In this document: one piece after another, positions 45,301 through 56,909 of the stretch
Layout: each line of letters begins with the position of its first letter
Position numbering within the stretch: position 1 is the first letter of the stretch
DNA from: Neoechinorhynchus agilis
Lineage: Eukaryota > Acanthocephala
DNA: 64,000 nucleotides
Assembly: GCA_051530055.1 (NCBI GenBank)
Contig: CM121341.1
Location: 19,282,001-19,346,000, forward strand
Direction of reading: 5' to 3'
Notes under the pieces: generated by a model
Databases searched by the model: none
Seen by the model: the letters and a program-made list of their open reading frames with translations, nothing else
What the model was told of the DNA's origin: nothing
Made by a program: the position numbers and the translations under genes

Positions 45301-46464
45301 GCGACGTGACAATATTTTAGTCATTCTCATATGCTTCGAAGTTAAGGAATGGATTTGATTTATAATTACCAATTATTAAATCTGGCATCCTACTAAAAAG
45401 GCAACTCGCATTAATTTTAAAGAAGTGACTTTTCCAAAAATTATGGCTTATATTTTAAATCTGCAGTTTTATTATTTGAATAGCAAATTCATCGTTTAAA
45501 ATTGAAATAACATCACTGGATAATTTTTTTGAGGTTTGAAGACCCCCGAAAAACCAATTAATTCGTTTACTTGTTTAATCAAAGGTGGAAGTACAAACGA
45601 AGCCTTTAACATGACTTAATAAGGAAGCTAATACCGACTCTTGAAATGTACAAAAAACGGGATCAGCGAAATTTGTATAAGACGAAATTGCGTCGTTTTA
45701 AGACCGGTATTTTGCTCGATAGCTAATTTTTAAGCAATAGAAAATTATGAACAATGGAGTCTTATTTTCATATGTATTTATCGTAACTCTGCATTTTCAT
45801 GCAACTAAGTTTTTCGATTTTTTTGCTTCGAAAAGAATCGTTTATTTTGTTAGAAAAGTATGATTGTGTTCATTTATGTTCGTGTTATTGTAAACTTTGT
45901 GGAAGAAAATCTTCCAATCATCAATCATCGATCTTAATTCTATCCTGTAAAAAATTGCATATAAGACAAATCACTAAACGAATTTTAAGGTTTATGAATA
46001 ATCTTACGCTTTAGAAGTTGAGTTAATTTAAATTCTTATTTCTATGGATTTCGAAAAAAACAATAACTAACATTGATAATGATCTAAGATGACATTTTTC
46101 TTAAATGCGTCTTGCCCGCGATATAAGTAGGCAACCAATGATAATCCGCATTGAAATTAGGCATGAAATAAAATGCTAATTACCAACGAGTCGTTGAGGA
46201 ACCTGTGTCTCAAAACACCACCTATTGGTTATTTTCTCTCAAAATCTTTAGGCTTTGATCAGCACAAACAAGCAGTTTCAAAAGACAATATGTTTGTACC
46301 AACGATGATTGTGTGTAAGCTTGACGCGAGGTTACAAGTTATCAAGTCGAGAATCGTGATAGCTCGGTATGTGATGGGATGACAATTAATATGTGTCTTG
46401 GTCTCACATCTTTGCATTTCCACTTTTCTAGAATTTAAAAGTGAGTCAATTCAGAAAGATTAAA
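45301..46464. other. Intergenic, AT-rich
   Basis: Very AT-rich. A 69-codon plus-strand frame at 46173-46382 has no family match. A polypyrimidine-AG tract at about 46434 precedes the next gene. Nothing else recognised. Confidence 0.45.
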
Positions 46465-46905
46465 ATGCCTTTATCTATAACCAACGACCGAGGTGAGGAG
46501 CAATTATATGGGGAGATTAGCGAGGAAGACAAAAATGCTTTAGGACAACCTGGATCTTATTATTGTTCGCATCTAGAGAATATTATTTCAAGAATGAAAG
46601 AGCTGGAACTTCTACTCTCGTATTATCCCGGAGAACCGGAAACTCGTCGAAAAGCAGTGGAATTGTTCGAAACTATCTTTAAAAGTGATGTTAGATTAAC
46701 AGCACAGTTGTGGAAAACGCTTGCAATTTATTTTAGCAGGATTCTGATGGACCGAGAGGCATCATATTGTCTTAGAAAGTCTAAGTATTTAGCGGAACAT
46801 TCAAACAAATCACACCATCAGGAAGCACAGGAAATGCAAGACGATGGACTCAGGCGATTTTCTAAAGCGATTCAAAATGCAATAAAACGGAGGAGCGAGC
46901 AATAG
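46465..46905 (+). CDS. Hypothetical helical protein, 146 aa
   Basis: Start chosen at ATG 46465, shortly after a TTCAG acceptor-like site at 46454; the frame remains open 8 codons further upstream without an ATG. The protein is hydrophilic and probably all-helical, with YYPGEPETRRKAVELFETIF and AQLWKTLAIYFSRILMDREA, and a basic C-terminus ending KRRSEQ. No signal peptide, membrane segment or cysteine motif. Composition and length suggest a real gene, but I do not recognise the family. It lies just left of the inverted-repeat-bounded retroelement block. Confidence 0.5.
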   Translation: MPLSITNDRGEEQLYGEISEEDKNALGQPGSYYCSHLENIISRMKELELLLSYYPGEPETRRKAVELFETIFKSDVRLTAQLWKTLAIYFSRILMDREASYCLRKSKYLAEHSNKSHHQEAQEMQDDGLRRFSKAIQNAIKRRSEQ

Positions 46906-47137
46906 TGCAGAAAAATGGATAGCGTCTAAATATTATTGCTTTTATATTTTTAGCGTAGATATAACGATTATAGTTTTTATTTGTTTCGTAATCAAAATAA
47001 AAACAAATTAGTACATTCTCAAACATTGATTTCCTTACTACTTGACAGTTGCACAATGCTTTTAACCGGCAACCATTTTTGATAAAAAAACTTACTGTCT
47101 TGGATTATTATCTTTGGGGGAAAAGATACTTTCTTTT
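46906..47137. other. Flank of the left 156-bp inverted repeat
   Basis: AT-rich. A minus-strand frame through here into the repeat is a chance reading. An imperfect A-rich similarity to the outside of the right repeat (AAAAGAAA) is present. Confidence 0.4.
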
Positions 47138-47293
47138 GGTAGTTATACACACTTGGATGTAAATTCCTAGATTTATTGCCGATATTTCGTCGGATAATTC
47201 CGACATTATCAAGACCTATCATCTAAAATACAAGCACACCAGTGTTATCCTGAGGACTCGTTATTATCATGCGATGTGATCGAGAAACCCCTG
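47138..47293 (+). repeat. Left 156-bp inverted repeat
   Basis: Starts GGTAGTTATACACACTTGGA and ends GATCGAGAAACCCCTG. By eye it is identical over all 156 bases to the reverse complement of 56754-56909. It contains the perfect hairpin GTCGGA-TAAT-TCCGAC at about 47190-47205. Similarity stops sharply at both ends. Confidence 0.9.
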
Positions 47294-50200
47294 TTTCTGG
47301 ACTCTTTGTCCACTGAAACCTCTAAGGAAGAGCACCATTGTTTCCTCAATGGAAATTTCAAGCTGACGCTCGCCTTGTTGCCTTTCATAGATTAAACTGA
47401 GGAGCCTATTTCGATGGCTTCCATTATTGGTCGATTTTGTAAATGTAGTTGTACGCTTATCAAATTTGCGTCATCAAAAAATCATCAAAGAGCAAAAAAC
47501 GTTTTCGCAACCTGGCGTTGCAGCGGAGGGTAGCGAACGGCCACCCAATGTCCTGAGGTTGCCTTTAACCTGAGCTTTACGAAAGCAACTGCTTTCAAAA
47601 CCCTCATCAAACTCAAAGCTCATTTGGAAGACTCTAATATCCCTCAACAGTCGATATCTTCAAATGATTCTCAGCATGAAAAGATGACATCACATCCTCA
47701 ATATCAAGTCAAACCAAATAATAAAGAAAGACGTGATTTGCAATCAAGGCATTACTCCCTGGGCGCCTTCATTCCGAAACGACGGTGTCAAACGAATCGA
47801 TCGTGTCACTTCGGAGGAATCCTAAGAATTTATTTGACTAGTCATGTTTGGCCGTCCAGCCTAAAAGACTTTGCTAGCTCCAAACTTCCGCATTAAGTGG
47901 ATTCAGTCGAATCTGTCACTCAAAACGTACAATTCCTGGCGAACGGATTGCAACCGAGCTTTATTCATGAAGACAAAGAAGAGTTTGAGAAACTTTTCAA
48001 CTAGCTCGCACTGTGCCTTCAACTGTTCGGCAACCCCGAAATGCATTAATTGTGCGGAAAGGGAACATTCATCCCAGATTTGTCCAAACCAGACAATCAA
48101 GCGCTGTGCCAACTGCAACGGGCAACATTCTGTTTTCTATAAAGGATGCCCAGAATTCAAGAAGTATTGGTCTTGGGCCCAAAAAGGAAAAACGAACGCT
48201 ACCCAAGCACCCGTTAAGTGCGCCAACCTAATGTCTCAGCGACTCCTATTGCTACTCCTTCGACTCGTGAAGTCAAGAGCTCGGACGCTACTGTCGCTCA
48301 ATGCACGGATTCTTCACAACTGGTGACCATAGAGCATTTGGAACGGCGATTGGAGGGGCCTGCAACAAATTGCTCACCGTTATGCAAGCTCGCTTCACTG
48401 AGGATATCACAACCTTTGAGAGAAGGCTGCACGCCCTTTGCGTAATCTAGTGAATTTCCCCGATATAATTTCATCTAGTTGTTCCCAACAAAATGCAGCG
48501 AAGCTTAAAAGAGCCAATCCGAGTGATATTAAATCTCGAGCGCCAAAAAATCCAACGATGGCTCTGTTTTAGACCGGTCTAAAAGCGAGGATGCGTTCGT
48601 GGATCCTGAAGAATCCGATACAAATCTTGTCAATAGGATCATTAAAGCTCAAACCTTGCTTATCAACGATGGAACAGCGGCCCTCATCCAATGCAAACGC
48701 CAGAAATCTCTGATGATTCGAAGACGGGTGTTACAGTGGAATTGTGGTGGGGCGACTAATTTTGCCAGGCTAACTCACGTCATACCGGACATTTCGATCA
48801 TCTTTCTGCAGGAAACGAAAAGTATTTATACTCAGGACCAACTCTATAATTATCTAACTCATCTGAACAGCTCAACATTCATCTCTTTTATTACTCCCCC
48901 CATTCAGTCCCGCATCACAGGGTCTTATTTCAATTTTTCAATCCTCGTTAACTCCCACATTGGTGTCTTCTTTCATTTCAACTGAAATGTCATACTCCCT
49001 TTTTAAAATTCTAATTAATCGTAAATATCTCTCATTTGTAAATTAAACCCAGTTTTATCCATCGACCGTATATTAGAAATAGAGTCAAATGGCGTCTCAG
49101 AGCTAATATTGATTTTATTGTGGGAGATTTCATATTGTTAAAGCAATCAAACCTCATTATTATCTAACTTTTCCTACCACTCCCTCATTCCACAATATCG
49201 CCTCAAATGCACACTCGTTCTTGAATCTGACCATTTTTAAAAGATATCTGAACTTTTCGATAGGTGTCTCTTTTTGACCGTTTAGGTCATGATATCCTGA
49301 TATGGTCATTCGGTCCCAACGGTCTACTACGTAAAACCTTTCACATCTCTCCACTCAATGTTACCTTTCCCGCCTAGCTAGCCAAAATCTTTTATCTCTC
49401 ACCTCCTACCGAAATGATCGGTCGTGCACTTTACCGTATGTTAACAACGCCCTTAATACATTAGCCAATATCTTTCTATTTCGTACGGTGAGCGTTTTCT
49501 CTCGTCCATATGAAAGTCGATCTCTTCGGTTTCTTGGACGCCAGTTTTTTCTCTCGAAACGTTCTGGAGACGCACTTCTTACCAAAATTTTGTCAAGTCA
49601 TTACTGGGCAGCTCATTATCTCGTCCAATTGCCATGGGTTTCAAAAAGGGAAATCGGTTCACTCTGCACTAGCTGATATATATGCTAGCTTTTCAAACTC
49701 CACTCTACCTATAAGAGCCATTTTAACAGTTGATTTATCTCAGGCTTTTGACAAGATTTCTTTGTCCTTTATAATCAATATGCTGGAGTTCTTTAGCGTT
49801 CCTAACAATTTAATTTCTCGAATTTTTAAGATTCTTTTTAAAAAGTCTTTTTATTACAAGGAGGACGCATTGAAATCGATTTTCTACCCACTTACAGGTG
49901 TCCCTCGAGGATCTCCACTTTCCCCAATTCCTTTTCTAATAGCGTCTCAATATATTATTAAAAACTGCAATATTCGTGCTTCGCTCACCTGTTACGCGGA
50001 CGACTTAACTTTTGTCATCTCTGCCCATAGAGCTGCCAAACTGAAATGTCTGATAAAGCAATGTACCGACTATCTCAACTCAATTTTACCACGTGTGAAT
50101 CTTTCTCTTGTATTGTATGCAACGGTACTTTCCTACGTTGCACCGTAGGTATAAGCCCGTCAAATAGAATTAGACTCCGCAAGGATCTAAAATACACGAC

Positions 50201-51750
50201 AGCAGTCCTGTTATGCGGGCAATTCGCGTCTCTTAAAATCAGGTCATCGTATGTACGACAGTTCCCTTTGCCTTTACGATACAATGTCGTTGGCTTCCAG
50301 AAAAGTAACTGTTGCACGACCTGTGGGCAAGATGCCTCGGACCGAATTATATTGCCCGTGAACTGCAGTCGTCTGCGGCACAAATATTCACTGGGCGGTT
50401 GGACTCCGGCTCTCTTATACAGTGCTTTGTTGGTCACTTTATCTGACCATCTGACCTTAAACGCCGCACGTAAGAGAGATGAATGATTTTGGTCCAACTG
50501 CCTCGTCGCCGTTGGTGACAGTGTCCAGGTCTCTGCATTGTAGTAGAGAATGCTCTCAATTAGAGCCCTGAACAGCTGCGAACGGAGTTCATCTGGCAAA
50601 GACTCACTGTCAAACAGTGGCTTAAGTTGCCCCATTGCTCTCCAAGCTTTAGCCCTCCGTTGGCTGACATAAGCACTCACCTCAGGAACGACAGCTCCCA
50701 GATAGACCTACCGCTCTATCTGTTTTAATTGCTCAACGCCATTCGGCCCTTCGCCAGAGACTGTATGCGCGACATGCGGAATCGTCAAGAATTCCGTCTT
50801 TTTTGAGTTGATGGTCAGACCAATCATACTCGCCCTCTCGCACAGTCTACTGAACATGCGTTGAGCTCCTTCGACTTTTGAGGACATCAATACGATGTCG
50901 TCGGCATATGCCATGTAGGAGGCGCGTATCTCAGGATACCCGCGACCTCTTTTACTCAAGATGTATATCTGAAATAGCTGGGCCAAACTGCTCACGGCTG
51001 TCAGCGCCACATGAAAAGTCCGTACCCACCACGGTGATGAGCTTCTACTGACGCTTTCGTTGCCTCCGGCGACAGTTTCGCTCATTTCGACGCTCAAGTC
51101 GTCGGCGAGAGCTACGACGCCCTCGCTTTTTCCCCTTTCACTGGTGGACTTTGTCGCTCCCGTTCGCTGCCGCATCACGAAGTGGAGCGGAACACCGACC
51201 CCGCGTGGCCGCCGGAGCTGCTTCTTTTACGTGGCCGACAAGAATCAGTAACATCAATTCCGATCATCGTGAAAGAAAGTTAGGGCTGCTCCAAATCGCT
51301 ATGCATCTTTAAGGTTCGTTCATGTCGGCTTCTAAAAGAGCTCAAATCGTTTATTAATAATCTAGTGAACCCTCTAAATGATCCCCTTGCGCTCAACTCC
51401 AACACCCCGCTTAAATTGCGCATTCTAGGGCACACTTTAACCGTCAATACTTCTCCTAGAACCGATATTAATAGAATAAAAAGACTTCTTAAAGTAGGTA
51501 ACAAAATGGCTAAACGAGCGTTGAAAGTGGGAATGAATTCTTCGCAAGTTCAAGCTATATGGAAAATCTGGGGTATCCCCGGCCTTGTTTTTTCTCGAGA
51601 GGTCGCCCGCCAGAACTTAAGGCTTTCTTTGTCGACGCCTTCCGCAAACACCTAGATTCCCCACCGTTCTCCAGGGCCGGAGAGTTGATGAGTTTCTGTG
51701 CACATCGATTGAAGTGATGGATATCGTAACTTGACCGTTTCGTAAGATTT
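47294..51750 (+). mobile_element. APE-type LINE, copy A (plus strand), interrupted
   Basis: ORF1-like part: SCHFGGILRIYL at about 47800, then zinc knuckles CINCAEREHSSQIC and CANCNGQHSVFYKGC at about 48040-48150. Endonuclease: LQWNCGG and FLQETKS at about 48735-48825. RT: GFQKGKSVHSALADI, LTVDLSQAFDKIS, GVPRGSPLSP and CYADDLTFV at about 49640-50025. The reading breaks off near 50110 and resumes at about 51290 with LKLRILGHTLTVN and KVGMNSSQVQAIWKIWGIPG. It differs in sequence from copy B although the gene order is the same. Several frameshifts; inactive. Confidence 0.78.
50110..51285 (-). mobile_element. Nested LINE fragment inserted in copy A
   Basis: Minus strand: AYADDIVLMS (RT catalytic pair) at about 50920, followed by GLTINSKKTEFLTI. 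After a break at about 50705 comes the C-terminal domain RAKAWRAMGQLKPLFDSESL, LIESILYYNAETWTLSP and RWSDKVTNKALYKRAG (50680-50150). It separates two halves of copy A that would otherwise be contiguous, so it inserted later. The 5' part of the element is missing. The clade is uncertain: the ETWTL / LYKR pattern resembles RTE-like or related LINEs. Confidence 0.7.
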
Positions 51751-51756
51751 CACTCT

Positions 51757-53050
51757 GCCTAAATATACGATGAATAAATCTTGTTGTTGTCTTCAAAATC
51801 AATTGGATGTTCGCAATTCACCATGTGATTTGCTTTTGCTGAGGAAGCATCATAACGTCTACATGCATATCTGTGTCGTGCGATCCTTTTGTTGAGTCCT
51901 TGTTTGATCTGCCCCACATATTTGGCTGGGCAATCTTTGCAGCGGACTACGTATACAACTTCATGTTGCTCACATTTTGGCTTATTTTTAAGGATGCCTG
52001 CGAGGTTGCCATCCTTTGTGTTGCACAGAATGATTGTTTTGTCCAGGTTTCGCAAATCACGATTAAGTATGAATTGAAGTTTGTTATCCACAAATTTAAT
52101 TCCTATATATTTAGGTTATTCATTCGCCAAACATGCAATGATTCCTTTCTCTTGTCTATTAGCGATGTTCTTGACTTTGTCGCAACTTCTTATCGCCGAT
52201 TCGGGATAACCCCTTGCTCCCAGAACTTGAGTAATGAGACGTATTTCAACCGTTCTTAACTTGTTAGTTGAGCATATTCTATAGGATTTCAGATACAGAC
52301 ACACAGCTACAGATCTCTTATAGGACTCCGGGGTGTGTGTTAACCAATGCGAAGGATACCAGGCTAAATTTGGTTTTCTGAACACACTTCTTTCTCCATC
52401 ATTTGTAAGGAACCCTGCTCACTCTCTTCGGCTGTTACGGCTCATTTGATGTTATTATGTTTAGAATCCAACAACTTTTTTAAACTGTTGGTATCAATGT
52501 TATGTTCGATAATGAAGAATGCATCGTCCACATATCACCAGTATTTCTTGAGTCCAGGGGGCCAACTTTTAATATCCTTTTCCCAGCCTCGCATGAATAG
52601 CTCAGCTAGGGTGGAGCTAGAAGTGATCCCATTGCAACACCATCCTGCTGTTCGTAAAATTTTTCGTCGAATTTGAATGCCGTTTGTGTTTCGGGGCATT
52701 CGTGAATAAAGAGGCTACATCACCGGTATAAAAACGTAGTCCTTGCCTAGTACATTATCGAACTTCCTTGACAAAAGTAGCGCCATCTCTTATGTTGTGT
52801 TCGTAGTCGGCCATGCTCAACCTAAGCAAGCGATTGATGTCCTTTGCTATTGAGTGGGTGACAGACATATAGGATGTTATAATCGGACGGAAGCTGAGTT
52901 CTTCTTTATGCACCTTTGGAAGGATGTATAAAAACGCATATTTCCCATTCGTTGATCTATATCTGTGTAATAGTAATTAATTTATTCGTAAAGGTGACAC
53001 AAGATATCGCACACGACGTCTGGAACCAGTTGCTCAACAGTTATAACCGG
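51757..53050 (-). mobile_element. Penelope-like element 3
   Basis: Minus strand, in order: LYILPKVHKEELSFRPIITS (the PK.HK..RPI block, about 52925-52870), FYEQQDGVAMGSLLAP (about 52660-52610), a stop, then YVDDAFFIIEH with the catalytic aspartates (about 52530), and finally the GIY-YIG domain VRCKDCPAKYVGQIKQGLNK (52091-51759). Stops and shifts make it inactive. It fills the gap between the 3' ends of two LINEs in opposite orientation. Confidence 0.8.
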
Positions 53051-53054
53051 AATA

Positions 53055-56000
53055 TTATTCAATTATGACGTTGCTGTTCCAATCCATCTCAAGGATTTGC
53101 TGGCCCAGTCCACAGAGGGAATCCACTCAAAAGGAAGTCTCGACAGAATTCGCAGAAAGACGCAACGGAAGGTTAGGCGTTGTTCTTGGGGCCTTCCACT
53201 GGAATAAAAGACCAGACCTGAAATAGCCCATGCGCACCATATCGTTTTACAATTCTTGGCGCTAAGTCCGATACGAGCGGCACGTCTGGCCTTAACTTTC
53301 GCCGTTTTCAGAAGTTTTTTCATCTTTCGCATATCAGATGCTGTCGATAGGTTATTCGTGAGTGTATAACCCAAAATATCGAGTCTCTTGTATACAGGGT
53401 CGAAATCTAACCCAAAAAACTCCTTTATACACTCTCTGATATTCTTCTTGCCTATTCTAGATTTAGATTTTATTAAAAATTTCGTCTTGTTTTGGTTCAA
53501 AGAGAGACCCATTTGAGGTAGGTGCGATTTTAAAAAATTCAGCACGGCAGCCAATTTCGCACGTGATCGTATGTAATTAGATTATTTAATGACCACAGAG
53601 AGGTCATCGGCATACATCGTTATGCCCCGACAAACGGTGCAATTTTGAATTAAAAATTGGGTTGCCAAGCAAAAGAGTATGGGTGATAACGGTGAGCCTT
53701 GTGGAACACCCTTCGATTGATAAAACATAGTCCCTGCTGGATCGTCTACAAAATAAAATTGTTTGCATTTCAGTATGTTGTTTACCCTCGCAATAATATT
53801 AAAAGAAAAACTAAAAAATCTTAAAATATTTACAATGAAGGTGATGTCGATATTATCAAAGGCTTTCGATATATCGATAGAAATGAGAATGTTTGTCGGC
53901 ATAGGATTTTTATAAAAATTATCTATTATATCATTGAGCGCAGTATGAACGGATTTCCCTGGTAGGAATCCATGACATCGCTCATCAGTTAGATGATGTA
54001 TACAAGAAAATTCCAAAATAGATCTCGCCAAGACACGCTCGTAAATGGATACGAAAGAATTTTGAATGGATATGGGCCTGACATCACTAGGTGAAGAAAC
54101 AGCCTTGCCTCTCCTTTTAAAAAGAAAAATTCTTTTTGAAATGTTTATCTGAGGCTATTCCTCAGGTGAAGCTGCCAACATGTGCTCGGCTAATGCTTTG
54201 ATATTAGTTTGATTTAGCACATTCGTTGCTTTAAAACATGGGGACGAGCCATTACTCGATGAAAGATTCCTCGAACCCCACCATTGGATAAAATCGTTCC
54301 TACAGAGATCAAAACGACGCGGTTTAATTTTAATAAAATTATGGCAGACCGGAATCTTACTCGCTCCATTACAATGCTCAGCGCAAAGAGCGCTAAAAAC
54401 ATTTTCCCAGCCCGAGGTTTTAATCCAATTAGCTGCGGCCCTCTTCCAATGACGGAATCGTTTTGGTGCAGCAACCTGCCACCAAGGAGAAGAATATGGC
54501 ATAAAAGATTTAATTCTCTTACTGTCGCAATCTAATTGAAAACGAGTTCTACAAGGCCAATAGAAAGCGGACCAAAACTTAATAGAATCCTTATCATCGA
54601 ATACCTTAGCCATAAAAAGTTTCTTGCCATACATGGAAAGTAATTTTGGTATTTGAATATTCGAGCCTATGCATCTCTTGACCGTTGTCAAAATTGAATC
54701 GCTAGCTGTGGCAACAAATTCATTTAGGTCGTTAAGCTGCATAAAGGCTCCAAATGTGGTAGCCAACTTTATTGCTGCATTAAAGATGTCTATATTGAGA
54801 GCACTCAATTTAAATTTACGGCACAAGAGAGTATTACACCCCAAAACCCATACTAGGACATCGTGTCCAGCAACTCGAAAAATTGATGATTGCGAAACGA
54901 GTTTGGGTTTAACGGGAAAGTTACTTCATGCAAGGCGCAAATCTAAAAAAGAATGGGACCTGCCGTCAGAAAAGGTAGGAGCAGTAAGAATAAGAAGTTC
55001 ATGTGTGCCACCTGAACGTAAAATGGCCTTCAACCATTTCTGGGACGGATCGTTAAAATCGCCGAAACAGAAGTCAATTCGGGTTGCTAAAACATTTTTC
55101 ATAATATCCTTATTCTGTGATAAGTGAATTTTTTTAGGTCTAATAGAAAAATTCCCTAAAAGTAATTTCCTCCCCTGAAACGAATCGGAAATATAGCGTT
55201 TGATAAATCTGGGGAGGTATACTCTGAAATTAGAGTTGGCTGGAGGTCAGTCCTAAAAATGGATAATAAACCTTGAGAATTGTTCAAAAAAGGCTTTGTG
55301 CAAAATAAAGAGTGTTCACTAGATAAGATATTAAAACTACTAGGAAGGTTCTTAAGGGAGTGGAGCGATTTGGTTTCTTGTATAAAAGTAATATCACATT
55401 TCTGTATTTCGGATAAAAGGCCAGGGATACCCAGAAGCCCGCCTGCGTTCCACTGCGCTATCCTCAATTCCATCGGGGCTTACCTTTGAATAGATTTTGG
55501 ACTCCGTCCGCACAGACCTGAGCTTGTTCTTCAATTATATTTTTCACGAGGTCCTCGTCTTCGTGCATGTCGATATCGTTCACATCGTTGCACCCTGCCC
55601 CAGGAGCTCGACTTCGTTTGCATGGTGATGGCGCAACACCGGCCGTTATTTGAAATTTATTGAATATGGTCGAGAGTGTCTCTATAAGACCATTTAACTG
55701 AGCCGCAAGTCTCCTCTCCAGCCCTTGTATGGCTGCGGTGATTCGCAGATCCACCATATCTAAAATTTTGGATGAAAAATCTGCGAATTTTTTCTCCAAG
55801 GTGACCTCATACGTCGGTCGAGGAATATCGACATATTTGGCAATTTGGTGGATCGGTTGTGTTTTTTCCGTCACATTGGTATTAGCATTCCGTCTTACGG
55901 GATTGTCGGATGACGACTCTAGCCTCCTCTGGGTCATTCGGGAGTCCAATGAGTTTTTACTTTGAGATCCCTGACGTCTCGCCCAACCAATATACTCTTT

Positions 56001-56753
56001 GAAGGCTGCACAGTTCTTTGAGAAGGCGCAATGTCCATCACGATTGCAGTTGGAGCAGTGACGTTACTTTCTCTCGCACTTTGAGCTCTGATGATCTTGG
56101 CCACAGAAAGCGCATCTCGTTATTTTGGACGGGCACTTTTGCTCCCAATGACCCCAACATTGGCAAGCGTTGCATCTCGGAAAGTGAAAGTCGTCATGGT
56201 GTGATATCTCGTTTGCTATGAATTTGACTTCCATTGATTGAAAAAAACATCGTTGGGGGCATAGAGCATCCCTCCGTTCGACCTCAGCTTTCACAATTGC
56301 ATTGGGAATGCACTTACCCGTCCTCGATTTCAGGAAAAATAGAATTTTAACTCCAAATTTCTCCTCAAAAGCTCTCTTATCTGAATCATCGCTATCCGGT
56401 GAGAGTCCTGAAACCATAAAGGTTGAGTCGTAGCTCGTGTTAGCGATTGAAACTCCTGCCAAATCGCAGTTCTTCTTTGTGAAGGTTAGGTAAGCCTTGA
56501 CGAAATCCGCGGTCATGAATTTGATTTTCAGAATACCTCCAAAATAACTAAGGGAAGAGATTCGATGAGTGTCGTCTCTAAGAGATTTGAGCAATGGCGC
56601 CAAATAACGTCTGTGTAGCTCTTCTCTGGATAGAATCGGCGTAGATTGTATTTTAATCGTATTGGGCCATTTCCTAGACGGCACCTCCACGAAGTTTTTG
56701 TTAGTTTGTTCGCTGAGAATTTGAACCCGGATGTCCGGAGGCACTGGGATTCT
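53055..56753 (-). mobile_element. APE-type LINE, copy B (minus strand), near full length
   Basis: ORF1 at 56771-56064 has two CCHC knuckles, CNACQCWGHWEQKC and CAFCGQDHQSSKC. A second ORF1-like frame lies at 55949-55464. Endonuclease: LRIAQWNAGGL and FIQETKS from 55473, with FCFGDFNDPS at about 55060. A linker frame (54844-54155) is followed by RT with GFLPGKSVHTALNDI, ISIDISKAFDNID, GVPQGSPLSPILF and MYADDLSVVIK (54031-53582), and the C-terminal RLDILGYTLTNN region (53554-53063). At least four breaks in frame; inactive. Motifs suggest the Jockey/I group. Confidence 0.85.
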
Positions 56754-56909
56754 CAGGGGTTTCTCGATCACATCGCATGATAATAACGAGTCCTCAGGAT
56801 AACACTGGTGTGCTTGTATTTTAGATGATAGGTCTTGATAATGTCGGAATTATCCGACGAAATATCGGCAATAAATCTAGGAATTTACATCCAAGTGTGT
56901 ATAACTACC
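56754..56909 (-). repeat. Right 156-bp inverted repeat
   Basis: Reverse complement of 47138-47293, apparently without a mismatch. The plus strand contains TTGATAATGTCGGAATTATC followed by CGACGAAA, resembling a hammerhead-ribozyme core. Outside it lies an A-rich run and a possible minus-strand splice donor AAC/GTAAGT at about 56932. Confidence 0.9.

Noticed and set aside
47019..47222. Minus-strand 67-codon frame over the left inverted repeat
   Set aside because: Most of it is repeat sequence, and the homologous frame at the right repeat is not preserved outside the repeat.
54214..54535. Overlapping plus- and minus-strand frames inside LINE copy B
   Set aside because: Antisense or shifted shadows of the LINE linker region.
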